In this document: positions 24,938 through 32,519 of the stretch, piece by piece
Layout: every line of letters begins with the position of its first letter
Numbering within the stretch: the first letter of the stretch is position 1
DNA from: Eubacteriales Family XIII. Incertae Sedis bacterium
GTDB taxonomy: Bacteria > Bacillota > Clostridia > Peptostreptococcales > Anaerovoracaceae
Length of the DNA: 32,625 nt
NCBI GenBank assembly: GCA_031290135.1
Contig: JAITOE010000169.1
Location: 1-32,625, forward strand
Reading direction: 5' to 3'
Made by a program: the position numbers and the translations under genes
The notes under the pieces: generated by a model
The model's database searches: none
The model's input: the letters and a program-made list of their open reading frames with translations, nothing else
What the model was told of the DNA's origin: nothing

Positions 24938-25726
24938 TTACAGCGTGGTCGTAAAACCGCCGTCGATGCTGATGTTCCATCCGTTTATATAATCGGACGC
25001 TTTGCTTGCCAAAAATACCGCTGTGCCCATCAGGTCATCCAGTTCCCCCCATCGGCCGGCGGGGATGCGGTTCGTGATTTTGTCGTAAAAAGCCTGATCT
25101 TCGCGAAGTTCACGGTTCACCTCCGTGGCAAGGAAACCCGGACAGATGGCGTTGGTCTGTATGTTGTAGGCGCCGAGTTCGTTGGCGAAGCTTCTTGTCA
25201 GGCCGATGACGCCGTGCTTCGCCGCCACGTAGGGCGGGCATTTCTTGTCGGCGGTGTAGGAAAGGGCGGAGCCTATGTTGATGATCTTGCCGCTCCGCTG
25301 TTTGATCATGACTTTGGCGGTTTCGTGTCCCAGGTAGTAGACGACGTTCAGGTCGAGTTCGATGCAGCGTTTCCATTGCGCATCCGGGTACTCTTCAAAT
25401 TCCCCGAAGGTGCTGACGCCGGCGTTGTTGACGAGAATGTCGATCTTGCCGTATTCCTTCAAACAGCCCGCGACAACCGCCTGAACGCTTCCGGGCTCCG
25501 TCAGGTCGCCCTGGATAAAAGCGGCCTTGCGTCCTTCCGCCTCGACCAGCTGTTTGATTTCATCGACGTCATCCGTAAAATGGGGGATGTAAATATCGGC
25601 GCCGGCCTTTGCGAACGCCAAGGCGTATGCCATGCCAAGCCCCATGTTCGCCCCGGTGATGATGGCTGTTTTGCCTTTCAGGCTGAAGTAGTCCATAGAA
25701 AAACGTGAAAGTGGTTCGTTGCCCAT
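24938..25726 (-). CDS. Short-chain dehydrogenase/reductase, 2-deoxygluconate-dehydrogenase-like (first gene of the transketolase operon)
   Basis: A 262-residue classical SDR with TGANMGLG cofactor motif (starting near residue 25), NNAG in VNNAGVSTFG, catalytic Ser in NIGSALSYTADK and YVAAKHG, and C-terminal INGWNISIDGG. The overall pattern resembles KduD and gluconate 5-dehydrogenases, so a sugar acid, polyol or keto-sugar is a reasonable substrate class. The start is ATG 25726 with GGAGG six bases upstream. It is first in SDR-tktN-tktC-ADH-ADH, downstream of a sigma-A promoter with a ~260-base leader. An oxidation before ketol transfer would fit this order. Confidence 0.9.
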   Translation of the reverse strand: MGNEPLSRFSMDYFSLKGKTAIITGANMGLGMAYALAFAKAGADIYIPHFTDDVDEIKQLVEAEGRKAAFIQGDLTEPGSVQAVVAGCLKEYGKIDILVNNAGVSTFGEFEEYPDAQWKRCIELDLNVVYYLGHETAKVMIKQRSGKIINIGSALSYTADKKCPPYVAAKHGVIGLTRSFANELGAYNIQTNAICPGFLATEVNRELREDQAFYDKITNRIPAGRWGELDDLMGTAVFLASKASDYINGWNISIDGGFTTTL

Positions 25727-25778
25727 AAGCGCCCTCCCGGCATCCTCGCCAAAAATCAGGTTTTTGTGATAAAATGCT

Positions 25779-25979
25779 GTTACTATATATGAAACTTAGG
25801 TATGTAGAACCGTCGCTACGGGACGGGCATAACCCGCCGGGCGGGTCGCTGACGCTTGTGCGGGCGCTCCATTCGCTTCGCTCACTCCGCTGGAATGCCC
25901 GCAATCCCGCCTCTGGGTGACGCCCGCCCCGCAGCTGGGTAGATTCGTTCCGTTCACAGTTAATGTCCGTCCGGGGTGC
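25779..25979 (+). repeat. Dispersed repeat, copy A (longest form)
   Basis: A ~200-bp intergenic element that shares three separate blocks with the other copies: 25788-25817 with copy B (28 of 30), 25842-25873 with copy C (32 of 32) and 25953-25979 with copy D (24 of 27). It begins with GTTACT like the others. It is GC-rich and has several internal inverted repeats (for example CCGC/GCGG runs around 25830-25845). Confidence 0.8.
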
Positions 25980-25995
25980 AAGCCGATATACTGCT

Positions 25996-26024
25996 ATTAT
26001 AAAGCTTTTGACAAGGGTTTTCAA
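25996..26024 (-). promoter_or_regulatory. Sigma-A promoter of the SDR-transketolase-ADH operon
   Basis: On the minus strand: TTGAAA (26024-26019), 17-base spacer, TATAAT (26001-25996). It is the same pair of boxes and spacer length as the promoter of the sigma-54 activator. Transcription would begin near 25989, directly before repeat copy A. Confidence 0.75.
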
Positions 26025-26044
26025 TGCTTTTCAATTAGAAACAT

Positions 26045-26086
26045 GGAAAAGATTTCCCTGCCGCAAGCAGCGGGGAAATCTTTTCC
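26045..26086 (-). terminator. Hairpin terminator after the TRAP operon
   Basis: A 14-bp perfect stem: GGAAAAGATTTCCC (26045-26058) and GGGAAATCTTTTCC (26073-26086). It lies 18 bp after the stop of the binding-protein gene. The following minus-strand tract (ATGTTTCTAATT) is only moderately T-rich. Confidence 0.7.
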
Positions 26087-26103
26087 GGCGTTCCCTTGTT
26101 TTC

Positions 26104-27333
26104 TTAGTTTTTGACCCATTTCAGGATTCGGTCTTTTGCCGCGTCGTCGAGCGGGTACTCGGCGTTGTATTTTGCAATGAGGCTGTCGGCAAGCGCCAGC
26201 GCGCCCGCGCCGTCAAGCCCCTGCTTGTCAAGATTCGCGGCGTAGCTTTCGACGATCGGCCTGATCGGCGCCGCGAATTCGGCCTGCAGGGCGTCGGTCA
26301 TGAATTCGACGTGTTTCATCTTTGAGAAAGACTGCTGGGCCACTTCGTCATAGTCGAAGCCGATCTGATACCAGAGCGAAACCTCGTTCCAGACTTCATC
26401 GATGACCTCCCTGAAAATCTCCGCCTGCCGCGCTGCCATCCTGTCATAGATGCCTTTGTTGGCAACGATCATGTAAGCCTGGTTGTAGAAGGGGTTGATA
26501 TAGGCGTAGTCCGCAATTTCATCGAACTTATAGGTGGTGGTGGCGCCCGCCATCGTCCACATGCCGTCGATGAGCCCGTTCCGCATGGCTTCGTAGACTT
26601 CGCCCGGATCCAATGAGACGGGCGTTGCGCCCCATGCCTTGATGGCCTCGCCTGCCAAGGCGGAGCAACGGATCTGGAGGCCCTTCATGTCGGCGACGGA
26701 CTGGATCTCCTTGTTCACAAAGAAACCGCCCAGACCGCCCGAAAGAGGGAGCAGAACCTCGACGCCCTGCAGTTCTTCCGGATGCAGCGTTTCGATGTAT
26801 TCGCGAATGACGCTGGTGTCGGACTCAGGACCCGTGTACGCAAGACCCGGAGTCTCAAGAAGGCCGACGAGCGGCATGCGCCCGGTCATCGCGCCCACCT
26901 GCACATAGCCCAGATCGGCCGTGCCGCTGACGACGCCGTCGAAGATGTCCGCGGACTGGAGCAGCGTGCCGTTGGGATAGGTGGTGATCGTGATGGTATC
27001 CGCGCCCATTCTCGCGTTGCACTTTGCCTCGATCGCCTGAATCTGGTACTTGTTGATGTTGTCTTCCGGCAGGTAGGTGGCGAAGCTCAGGTTTAATTTT
27101 TTGAAGCTGGCCGCATCGGGATCCAATGTGCCGAGCGTCTCATCGGTGTAATAGGGGTTGTCGGGATAAGGGTTCACATACGCGGGCGCTGCCGAATCGG
27201 TTCCGGCGGCTCCGCCGTCCCCGTCGCCCGCAGCGCTGCCGTCGCTGTTTCCGCCGCTCCCGCCGCCGCAGGCGCCAAGGCTCATCGCGCAAGCCAATGC
27301 CAATGCCAATATTGCGATTCGTTTCTTTTTCAT
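26104..27333 (-). CDS. dctP: TRAP transporter substrate-binding lipoprotein (DctP family)
   Basis: A 409-residue extracytoplasmic solute receptor. The signal peptide MKKKRIAILALALACAMSLG ends in the lipobox LGAC, and a Gly/Ser/Asp-rich linker follows, so it is a membrane-anchored lipoprotein. The DctP fold starts near LNLSFATYLPEDNINKYQI. It includes VSGTADLGYVQVG, the signature segment GGFFVNKEIQSVADMKGLQIR with the Arg that usually holds the carboxylate of the ligand, and GLIDGMWT. I use ATG 27333, with GGAGG four bases upstream, over ATG 27360. It is last in the order Q-M-P. TRAP ligands are mostly organic acids or sugar acids; the exact one is unknown. Confidence 0.92.
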   Translation of the reverse strand: MKKKRIAILALALACAMSLGACGGGSGGNSDGSAAGDGDGGAAGTDSAAPAYVNPYPDNPYYTDETLGTLDPDAASFKKLNLSFATYLPEDNINKYQIQAIEAKCNARMGADTITITTYPNGTLLQSADIFDGVVSGTADLGYVQVGAMTGRMPLVGLLETPGLAYTGPESDTSVIREYIETLHPEELQGVEVLLPLSGGLGGFFVNKEIQSVADMKGLQIRCSALAGEAIKAWGATPVSLDPGEVYEAMRNGLIDGMWTMAGATTTYKFDEIADYAYINPFYNQAYMIVANKGIYDRMAARQAEIFREVIDEVWNEVSLWYQIGFDYDEVAQQSFSKMKHVEFMTDALQAEFAAPIRPIVESYAANLDKQGLDGAGALALADSLIAKYNAEYPLDDAAKDRILKWVKN

Positions 27334-27400
27334 TCTTCTTCCTCCATTTTCATTCTTCATCCATTAACCAACCGGAAAATGCTGATAGAACCCTAACATA

Positions 27401-28723
27401 TCAACCATATACAAGCGTCGGCAGCAGCGTGCAGATGACCGGGAACGCAACCATGATTGCGATCGCGGCGACGGCGGCGACCATAAACGGGACGATCCCC
27501 TTAAACAGGATTGCGACGTTTGTCGCCTTGTCCCAACGGGTCATGCCGGCGACCATAAACACGCCGTTTCCCACAGGGGGCGAGATGCCCCCGACGCCTG
27601 TCATGATAACAATGAAAACGCCGAACCATACCGGATCGAAGCCGAGATACCCGCAGACGATCGGGAAAAAAATAGGCATCGTGATGAGGGTCATGGAGAG
27701 CAGGTCCGTGAACATCCCCATGATGAAATAGATGAGGATGATGACGGCCATGATGGCCCAAACCGGCAGATCAAGCGATTTGACGAAATTGCCGACGGAA
27801 GCGGGGATGGTGCTGACCGCGATGAAGCGCCCGAAGACCGTCGCGCAGGAAAGGAGGGCAAAGACCATGGCCTGCAGGCGGACGCCCGCCATCAGCGAAG
27901 TCTTGAACATCTGCCAGTGCAGCTTCCGCGTCGCGATTACCACAACCAGCATGCCGAACGCGCCGACCGCGCCGGCCTCGGTCGGCGTGAAGAAGCCCGC
28001 GAACATGCCCCCCATGGATATGATGAACACGACCGCCACCTCTATGATGCCGCCGTGCAGGAGATTGTTTAGCCGCTCTTTCAGCGGCGCTTTCGGGGAA
28101 AGCGGTGCCAGCTTCGGGTTGCGGAGAACCATATAGAGAATGGCTAAGCAGTTCAGAACCAGCAGCAGGATCGCAGGCAGGACGCCCCCGATGAACAGCT
28201 TGCCGATGGAGGTGTCCGTGGCGAGGCCGTAGATGATGAAGCCGGTGCCGGGCGGGATGAGGACGGACAGCGTGGCGCCCGCGGCGATGTTGGAACCCGC
28301 GAGTTCAGGCTGATAGCCGCGCTTCCGCATTTCGGGGTACGCGATGGCGCTCATCGTGCCGAGCGTCGCCGGCACGGAGCCGCAGATGGCGCCGAACAGC
28401 GCGCAGGCCGCCTGTGTGGCCATGGCCAAACCGCCTTTCCAATGCCCGACGTAGGAGTTGAGGGTCTTGAACAGGCTGGCGCCGATGCCGGAATAGTTCG
28501 CGACGAAGCCCATGAAGCCGAACAGGGGGCCTACGGTCATCGTGTAAGAAGCAAACTGGTTCAGCAGGTCGGCGCTCATCATCTGAATCGTCGCCTGCGG
28601 CCCCTTGATGATGGCGAAGAACACCACGCCGGAAAAAAGCATGGAAAACGGGATGGGAAGGCCTAAAACCATGAGGATCAGGAAAGCGATCAGGCCCAGT
28701 ATGCCGATTGTCACTAAAGACAT
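27401..28723 (-). CDS. dctM: TRAP transporter large permease (DctM family)
   Basis: A 440-residue integral membrane protein with about a dozen hydrophobic segments. Characteristic parts are PIPFSMLFSGVVFF near the start, the first hairpin region GSVPATLGTMSAIAYPEM, GATLSVLIPPGTGFIIYG, FFTPTEAGAVGAFG, and late in the chain VGGISPPVGNGVFM. It forms the sodium-coupled transport channel together with DctQ. The start is ATG 28723, one base after the DctQ stop, so translation is coupled. A GGGGGGA ribosome binding site overlaps the end of dctQ. Confidence 0.94.
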   Translation of the reverse strand: MSLVTIGILGLIAFLILMVLGLPIPFSMLFSGVVFFAIIKGPQATIQMMSADLLNQFASYTMTVGPLFGFMGFVANYSGIGASLFKTLNSYVGHWKGGLAMATQAACALFGAICGSVPATLGTMSAIAYPEMRKRGYQPELAGSNIAAGATLSVLIPPGTGFIIYGLATDTSIGKLFIGGVLPAILLLVLNCLAILYMVLRNPKLAPLSPKAPLKERLNNLLHGGIIEVAVVFIISMGGMFAGFFTPTEAGAVGAFGMLVVVIATRKLHWQMFKTSLMAGVRLQAMVFALLSCATVFGRFIAVSTIPASVGNFVKSLDLPVWAIMAVIILIYFIMGMFTDLLSMTLITMPIFFPIVCGYLGFDPVWFGVFIVIMTGVGGISPPVGNGVFMVAGMTRWDKATNVAILFKGIVPFMVAAVAAIAIMVAFPVICTLLPTLVYG

Positions 28724-28724
28724 G

Positions 28725-29300
28725 TCACATTCCCCCCTCTTTCAACAGCAAATCCATCTTTTCGATGTCTTCCATGCCGGGTTCGGGCGGTTTTACGGGC
28801 AGGGTCACGTTCAGTCCCGCAAGCATCCCTATCTGGATGGCGCTCTTGCAGAAAAAGCAGACCGTCAGCAGGAAGAAGCCCGCCAGGAGGATAAAGGCAA
28901 CCAGCCAGATGGGGATGCCGAGATCCTGGCTGATGGCGCCGTCGCCCAAACGCATGACGAACTGTTTGCACAAACCGGTCAGCACGTAGACAAAACCGAC
29001 AAAGCACAGCAGGTCTACAAACGTCCGAATAAGGGCGGCAGCCTTTTCCCCGATCTTTTCAAGCAGGAGCGTCATCTTGACGTTGCCGTCATACCATTCG
29101 TTCTGCGCGAGGGCGAAGGCCGCCGACGCCAAAGAGCAGTACCGGACAATCTCCGTTGACCCGAATATCGGCGCGCCCGCAAAACGGCGCAGCAGGATAT
29201 TGGCGATGATGACCGCGATGTTGAAGAGAAGCAGTATTCCGGAAATAGTTGACGTCCAGGACCATATCGTCTCAAAAATCGCCTTTAGTTTGGAAAGCAT
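28725..29300 (-). CDS. dctQ: TRAP transporter small permease (DctQ family)
   Basis: A 191-residue membrane protein with four hydrophobic segments (TISGILLLFNIAVIIANILL; the segment near FALAQNEWYDG; TFVDLLCFVGFVYVLTGL; IWLVAFILLAGFFLLTVCFF). The family motif E-W at ALAQNEWYDGNVKM is in the expected place. It is first of the three TRAP genes; the binding protein gene is more often first. The start is ATG with GGAGG seven bases upstream. It begins 24 bp after the amidohydrolase remnant on the same strand. Confidence 0.92.
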   Translation of the reverse strand: MLSKLKAIFETIWSWTSTISGILLLFNIAVIIANILLRRFAGAPIFGSTEIVRYCSLASAAFALAQNEWYDGNVKMTLLLEKIGEKAAALIRTFVDLLCFVGFVYVLTGLCKQFVMRLGDGAISQDLGIPIWLVAFILLAGFFLLTVCFFCKSAIQIGMLAGLNVTLPVKPPEPGMEDIEKMDLLLKEGGM

Positions 29301-29324
29301 GCCGTTTCCTCCTCGAAATACTGA

Positions 29325-29680
29325 TCAGATGCGTCCGGTATAATCGGGGTACACGTTTTTGCTGGGGGCGCCTAAATAGTCTTTGAACAGCCGGGTATGC
29401 GGCGTCTTGATCCCGAAGATCCGCACGGCGTTGCCGCCGAGGATCAGGTTCAGGTCGTCCTGCGGGATATTCAGCCTGCCCAATTCCCTGAGACTCCATC
29501 CGTAGACGTCCACCTGGTGCGACGGCGGGCCGATCTTGGTGTCCTGCGTGCAGAATGTTTCGGGCACGCAGCCCGGCATCCACGACTGCGGCGTGCAGGA
29601 CGCGCCCCAGTCCGTTCCCCAGACCAATTTTTCCGCGCCGATGTTCGGGTCTTTCAGCTTGTAGGCCGTACCAAAGAATG
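29325..29680 (-). pseudogene. Amidohydrolase-family (Amidohydro_2) C-terminal remnant
   Basis: The last ~110 residues of a metal-dependent amidohydrolase/decarboxylase-like protein: LKDPNIGAEKLVWGTDWGAS with the late metal-site Asp, then WSLRELGRLNIPQDDLNLIL leading into GGNAVRIFGI, the typical C-terminal end of this family. Members have ~300-350 residues with an N-terminal HxH metal motif. Here everything before about 29680 is missing. The open frame continues upstream but turns into unrelated sequence, which overlaps the promoter and 5' end of the divergent hydrolase gene. It ends 24 bp before dctQ, so the complete gene once probably headed the TRAP operon. Translation of the fragment is possible but should not give an enzyme. 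Confidence 0.8.
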
Positions 29681-29684
29681 GTGC

Positions 29685-29713
29685 TTTACGCGGCGACACG
29701 GAAAATGTACAAT
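29685..29713 (+). promoter_or_regulatory. Candidate sigma-A promoter of the hydrolase-CMD-LysR operon
   Basis: TTTACG (29685-29690), 17-base spacer, TACAAT (29708-29713). It lies ~80 bases before the start codon of the metallo-hydrolase gene and close to the breakpoint of the amidohydrolase remnant. Confidence 0.45.
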
Positions 29714-29791
29714 AAGAGCAGGGCAATAAAACAAGACGGCCGGCATATTCTGATGGAAATACGCAAGAAACAGGAAAGGAGTGGTATATCG

Positions 29792-30604
29792 ATGAAATTG
29801 TACGTGCTCGATCTTGGCAAGATGTATTTGGACGAATCGGCGCTCGTGGCAGGCATCCACGGCGGCAGCCTGCGCAACCAAAACCCGGCAGCGCAGTGGG
29901 TGGACATCCCCGTGCAGGCGGCGCTCGTCGAAACGGCGGGCGGACTTGTGCTGTATGACACGGGCTGCAACCTTCGCGAAGCCTTTACCCCGGACGGCGA
30001 GGATACGCCTTCGCCGTTTGAGGGGACGGAGGAAATGCTGGTCACGGCGCAGCTCAAACGCCTCGGCTTTACCCCGGACGACGTGAAATACGTCGTGATG
30101 TCGCACCTGCACTGCGACCACGCGGGCTACCTCTATTTATTCAGGAACGCGGAAATCATTGCGGCGGACAAGGAGTTTTCACAGGCCATGCGTCTTTACG
30201 GGCTGCGCGGCTTCGGTCCGGGTCCTTACAAATACGCGGATTTCGATGCTTTCCTGAAAGAAAACCTTCGGTGGCGTCTCATTCCGGACGACGTGCGCGA
30301 GCATGAAATCCTTCCGGGCGTCACCGCCGTCAATTTCGGCACGGGCCACACGTTCGCGCTCACGGGCCTGTGCGTTGAACTGGCGGACGCCGGCAATTTT
30401 CTGTTTACCGCCGACGCGCTGTACCGTTCGGAAAACCTTGGGCCTCCGATCCGCATCCCCGGCCTCATTTTCGATTCTGCCGCTTATGTGAAAAGCGCCG
30501 AGTTCATTGCCGCTTACGCAAAAGCGAAGAACGCCACGATCCTTTTCGGGCACGACAAACATCAGTTTGCCACGCTGAAAAAAGCGCCTGATTTCTACGC
30601 GTAG
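29792..30604 (+). CDS. Metallo-beta-lactamase-fold hydrolase (N-acyl homoserine lactonase-like)
   Basis: A 270-residue cytoplasmic hydrolase with a two-zinc centre: HLHCDHAG (the HxHxDH motif), His in GTGHTFALTG, Asp in FTADALYRS and His in FGHDKHQF. The general plan matches lactonases of the AiiA type, which open ester rings; other members of this fold cleave thioesters or phosphodiesters. I start at ATG 29792 (MKLYVLDLGKMYLDES), where homology begins, with AAAGGAG ten bases upstream. The frame is open further upstream but without similarity. It is first of three plus-strand genes, 15 bp before the next one. A lactone in the local pathway is a plausible substrate (inference). Confidence 0.87.
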   Translation: MKLYVLDLGKMYLDESALVAGIHGGSLRNQNPAAQWVDIPVQAALVETAGGLVLYDTGCNLREAFTPDGEDTPSPFEGTEEMLVTAQLKRLGFTPDDVKYVVMSHLHCDHAGYLYLFRNAEIIAADKEFSQAMRLYGLRGFGPGPYKYADFDAFLKENLRWRLIPDDVREHEILPGVTAVNFGTGHTFALTGLCVELADAGNFLFTADALYRSENLGPPIRIPGLIFDSAAYVKSAEFIAAYAKAKNATILFGHDKHQFATLKKAPDFYA

Positions 30605-30619
30605 ACAGAGAGGTGCGCT

Positions 30620-31222
30620 ATGGAAAAAAAACTAAGGACGCCCTATCTGAAACCGTCCGAGATGAATGCGGAGCAACGGGCCTTTTATGAAGACGTATTG
30701 GCCAACATGGGGCGGCCGGATTTGCCGCATGTCTGGAAGCTTGACGAAGGGCAGATTGTAGGGCCGTTTACGTCGATGCTGGCGTTTCCGCAGCTGGGCG
30801 AAATGCTCTATCATTTGCAGCGGCGCATCGTATGCCAAAGCCCCATACCCGCCGATGTGGCGGAGCTGTTCATTCTGGCCGTTGCAAGCAAAGAGCGGTG
30901 CGCCTATGCCATATACGCGCACGAACTGCTTGCGCGGAAAGCCGGCGTGCCGGCGGAAACGGTTTCCGCGGTTGCGGCGGATCCCGCGCCCGCAGATCTT
31001 TCCTTCGGCAAGGCGGACGAGACGGCCGCCTATGCGTTCGCAAAGGCATTAACGGCCGGCGGTCCCGTACCCGGCGCGGCGTTTGAACGCGCAATAGCCG
31101 TCTTCGGCGAAACCGGCGTCAATTTTCTTGTGCATACGGCCGGATTGTTCAAGTACCTGTGTACGCTCATGAATGCTTATGACGAACCTATACCGCTTCA
31201 GGACGAAGGAGGCACGGAATGA
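30620..31222 (+). CDS. Carboxymuconolactone-decarboxylase-like (AhpD-fold) protein
   Basis: A 200-residue alpha-helical protein of the CMD/AhpD-like fold. The core segment LFILAVASKERCAYAIYAHE aligns with the family motif E..C..C...H, but the second Cys is Ala (C-A-Y-A-I-Y-A-H). It therefore cannot act as an AhpD-type disulfide peroxidase. It may be a decarboxylase or a non-redox member. A C-terminal repeat of the helical pattern (FGETGVNFLVHTAGLFKYLC) follows. The start is ATG with GAGAGGTG four bases upstream. It ends one base before the LysR gene, so the two are coupled. The partner lactonase-like gene precedes it. Confidence 0.82.
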   Translation: MEKKLRTPYLKPSEMNAEQRAFYEDVLANMGRPDLPHVWKLDEGQIVGPFTSMLAFPQLGEMLYHLQRRIVCQSPIPADVAELFILAVASKERCAYAIYAHELLARKAGVPAETVSAVAADPAPADLSFGKADETAAYAFAKALTAGGPVPGAAFERAIAVFGETGVNFLVHTAGLFKYLCTLMNAYDEPIPLQDEGGTE

Positions 31223-31223
31223 T

Positions 31224-32123
31224 ATGGAAATTCGCCACATGCAGCACTTTCGCCAGGCCTGCAAGGATCTGAGCCTTTCCAAGGCGGCAGAAAACCTCTT
31301 CATAAGCCAGCAAGGCCTTTCGCATTCCATAGGGAAACTCGAACACGAGCTTGGTGTGACGCTTTTCGTGCGCACGAAGAACGGCGTTATCCCGACGGAG
31401 GCAGCGCTGAGTTTTATCGACGATGTGGAGCATGTCCTGCTGTCGTTCGACGCAGTCAAATCCAAAATGCACATGACGGCGAAAACGGTGCGCGGCGCCG
31501 TCAATATTGCCATGACGCCGGGCGCGACGTCCCACTTTGTGCCAAAGTTAGTCGAGGAGTTCGTCGGCCTGCACCCGCAGATTGAGCTGCGTATCAAAGA
31601 AGGCGCCGACGGGGTCATAGAAGGCCTTGTCCTTTCGGATGAAAGCGACATCGCGTGTACGCTGGGACCCGTCAATACGGAAATTTTCGACTGGACGCCG
31701 CTCCTCACGGACGACGTCATGGTGATGATGCGGCACGACAACCCGCTCGCGTGCCACGCGCACGTGCGCTTTGCGGATTTAAAAAACGAAAAGTTCATCA
31801 TGCTGCCGCCGGAATTCAAGTGGCACCATGTGATCAAGGAACGTTCAAACGAAGCCGGTTTTGAGCCGCAGGTCGCCTTCGTGACGTGGGATATCAACAT
31901 CATGTTCAATCTCATCAAGAGCGTAGGAGGCATTGGCTTTCTTCATCGCGACATCGGGCGCTCGTTTCGCACGGACGAAAACGCGCTCCTGCCCATCGCC
32001 AAGGACGAGGGGCTGCGCTGGGAACTTGGCATCATAAGTAAAAAAAACCGCAAGCTCAGCCAGGCGGGCGATGTCGTCGCCAATTACATCCGGAAAATAG
32101 CCTCCGAAATCGTGACGGAATAG
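31224..32123 (+). CDS. LysR-family transcriptional regulator
   Basis: A 299-residue regulator. The N-terminal winged helix-turn-helix is clear (MQHFRQACKDLSLSKAAENL, then FISQQGLSHSIGKLEHELG and LFVRTKNGVIPT). A linker helix and a periplasmic-binding-like effector domain (GAVNIAMTPGATSHFVPKLV and so on) follow. I start at ATG 31224 (MEIRHMQHF), one base after the upstream stop, with GGAGG 11 bases before; the open frame starts earlier but inside the previous gene. As last gene of the hydrolase-CMD operon it probably regulates that operon or the divergent TRAP genes. No clear T-N11-A operator was verified. Confidence 0.92.
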   Translation: MEIRHMQHFRQACKDLSLSKAAENLFISQQGLSHSIGKLEHELGVTLFVRTKNGVIPTEAALSFIDDVEHVLLSFDAVKSKMHMTAKTVRGAVNIAMTPGATSHFVPKLVEEFVGLHPQIELRIKEGADGVIEGLVLSDESDIACTLGPVNTEIFDWTPLLTDDVMVMMRHDNPLACHAHVRFADLKNEKFIMLPPEFKWHHVIKERSNEAGFEPQVAFVTWDINIMFNLIKSVGGIGFLHRDIGRSFRTDENALLPIAKDEGLRWELGIISKKNRKLSQAGDVVANYIRKIASEIVTE

Positions 32124-32154
32124 CGGCGAAAATAGCGGAAATTTCGGAAAACGC

Positions 32155-32183
32155 TTGTACACCGTGAATTTTTGTGTTAAAAT
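32155..32183 (+). promoter_or_regulatory. Sigma-A promoter of secG
   Basis: TTGTAC (32155-32160), 17-base spacer, TAAAAT (32178-32183), in the AT-rich gap after the LysR gene. Transcription would start near 32190, about 90 bases before secG. Confidence 0.6.
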
Positions 32184-32279
32184 CACCTGTATGCGGTTGC
32201 ATGACAAGACAGAGAAAATACAATTTAAACAGAACAATACAAACAATTCGAACAACATGAACAATACGGAGGTGCGAAC

Positions 32280-32513
32280 GTGAAAATTGCATTGATGATC
32301 ATCCTTGGTTTGGCAAGTCTGGTGCTGATCGGCAGCATCCTGCTCCAGTCGGGAAACAGCGCGGGGCTTTCCGGCGCCATCGGCGGCGGGGCGGAGCAGC
32401 TGTTCGGCAAGAAGAAAAGCCGGGGCTATGAGGCCGTGCTCAGCAAGATCACCACGGGCGGGGCCGTCGTGTTCATCGCGGGTTCGCTGGCGCTTGTGGC
32501 AATAGAAGGCTGA
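32280..32513 (+). CDS. secG: Preprotein translocase subunit SecG
   Basis: A 77-residue membrane protein of the SecYEG channel. There are two hydrophobic segments (MIILGLASLVLIGSILLQSG and TGGAVVFIAGSLALVAIE) separated by the conserved loop SGNSAGLSGAIGGGAEQLFG followed by Lys-rich KKKSRG. Length and motifs are standard for the family. The start is GTG at 32280, with GGAGGTG six bases upstream. It marks the return to housekeeping genes; in many Bacillota rnr and smpB follow, but they lie outside this window. Confidence 0.95.
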   Translation: MKIALMIILGLASLVLIGSILLQSGNSAGLSGAIGGGAEQLFGKKKSRGYEAVLSKITTGGAVVFIAGSLALVAIEG

Positions 32514-32519
32514 GAGCGC

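Larger units (their letters stand above)
25727..26103. other. Intergenic region: leader, dispersed repeat, promoter and terminator
   Basis: About 380 bp with no gene. From right to left on the minus strand it holds the terminator of the TRAP operon (26045-26086), a sigma-A promoter (25996-26024), then the ~260-base leader of the SDR-transketolase operon, which is mostly dispersed repeat copy A. Confidence 0.8.

Noticed and set aside
26008-26013. Plus-strand TTGACA as a promoter -35 box
   Set aside because: The bases 17 further on (TCAATT) make a poor -10, and no plus-strand gene follows. The minus-strand TTGAAA/TATAAT pair in the same place faces a real operon.
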